Notes under the pieces: model-generated
The model's database searches: none
Told to the model about the DNA's origin: nothing
What the model saw: only the letters and a program-made list of their open reading frames with translations
NCBI GenBank assembly: GCA_003545625.1
Contig: DODH01000028.1
Location: 1 to 5,314, forward strand
DNA length: 5,314 nucleotides
Direction of reading: 5' to 3'
Source of the DNA: Nitrospina sp.
Lineage (GTDB): Bacteria; Nitrospinota; Nitrospinia; Nitrospinales; VA-1
Translations under genes and position numbers: made by a program
Shown here: piece after piece, positions 4,819 to 5,314 of the stretch
How the letters are laid out: each line of letters begins with the position of its first letter
How positions within the stretch are numbered: the stretch's first letter is position 1

Positions 4819-5314
4819 GCCCGCAAGCGATTCACATAGCGAATGGTTTCCTGAGAATATTTTCCAGTAACTTGCGGAAGCACCTGGGCCACTTGATCCC
4901 AGGTTTTGACGGACTCATGGGAAATCTTCTTGATAGCCCGGGCAATATTACCCATGCCAGCATTGTAAGCACCCGCCGCAAAATTCCATGCCTCCTTCTC
5001 AGTGATTCCTTCTTTTTGGTATTTATCGTAAAGCTTTTTCAAATAACGCGCCGATGCGTCTAAGTTCGATTCGGGATGCCAGACAGAACCCGGAGTTTTT
5101 TCATCGCCAATAACAAGCCCCAGTTCTTTTGCAGTTGCCGGCATGATCTGGCCCAAGCCCATCGCACCGCGCGAACTTTTTGCCTGCGGATCGAAAGCTG
5201 ATTCCGTTTGAATCAATTTTTGCAATAGCCCTTCAGGAATACCATTTTTAACAGCGATACGACCTGTCAAGGCCTTAAGAGATTGATTGTCCCAATTTCC
5301 CCCGTCCTCCATTT
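4815..5314 (-). CDS. Lytic transglycosylase, SLT domain (5' end probably outside window)
   Basis: The visible 165 residues are a lysozyme-like SLT domain that cleaves the MurNAc-GlcNAc bond of peptidoglycan, forming 1,6-anhydro ends. The catalytic Glu is in LIQTES (33-38, Glu37). GAMGLGQIMP (49-58), the substrate-cleft AGAYNAGMG (113-121) and ETIRYVNR (155-162) are the other family motifs in the expected order. The frame has an ATG at 5312-5310, two bases from the window edge. No signal peptide or lipobox follows it, although this is a periplasmic family. The true start is therefore probably further out and the Met internal, but a short stand-alone protein cannot be excluded. It converges on the second glycosyltransferase gene, sharing bases of the stop codon. 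Confidence 0.88.
   Translation of the reverse strand, partial: MEDGGNWDNQSLKALTGRIAVKNGIPEGLLQKLIQTESAFDPQAKSSRGAMGLGQIMPATAKELGLVIGDEKTPGSVWHPESNLDASARYLKKLYDKYQKEGITEKEAWNFAAGAYNAGMGNIARAIKKISHESVKTWDQVAQVLPQVTGKYSQETIRYVNRLRA

Overview
The window reads as a stretch of bacterial chromosome with compact genes, Shine-Dalgarno-type starts and a moderate, slightly AT-leaning base composition. A soluble lytic transglycosylase domain, two cell-surface-type GT4 glycosyltransferases, MsrB and a monofunctional proline dehydrogenase fit a free-living Gram-negative bacterium. The NarL-type regulator fragment fits a proteobacterial, Nitrospinota-like or deltaproteobacterial-like genome. The phylum is a guess from general resemblance; no marker gene is present.

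Left part (1-850). The window opens in the last 41 codons of msrB (methionine-R-sulfoxide reductase), whose stop codon directly abuts the start of a small GIY-YIG nuclease-domain protein (UPF0213/YhbQ-like). Facing these, on the minus strand, is a two-gene unit. First comes a 30-residue single-pass membrane peptide with a very good ribosome binding site. It is followed by a NarL/LuxR-type DNA-binding domain that has lost its receiver domain. Family-like sequence continues upstream of its first ATG to an in-frame stop, so it looks like a truncated response regulator.

Middle (850-2350). A 270-base divergent intergenic region carries candidate promoters for both directions and a strong palindromic hairpin. 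It precedes a complete proline dehydrogenase (PRODH) gene on the plus strand. No P5C dehydrogenase lies beside it, so the second step of proline oxidation must be encoded elsewhere. A good candidate promoter and ribosome binding site then introduce a 59-residue Lys-rich protein of unknown function. A structured hairpin lies between it and the next, convergent gene.

Right part (2351-5314). Two GT4 (GT-B fold) glycosyltransferases are transcribed divergently from a 101-base intergenic region. Both retain the EX7E motif and the Arg-Lys pair of the donor site. They probably act in exopolysaccharide, O-antigen or other glycoconjugate assembly, but the acceptor and product cannot be read from the sequence. 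The second one ends tail-to-tail with a lytic transglycosylase gene, the two stop codons sharing bases within a TTAA tetranucleotide. The transglycosylase runs off the right edge.

I found no CRISPR array, insertion sequence, tRNA, rRNA or attachment site. No new multi-gene system is evident. The most unusual element is the pairing of the micro-membrane protein with the receiver-less HTH fragment at 474-849.
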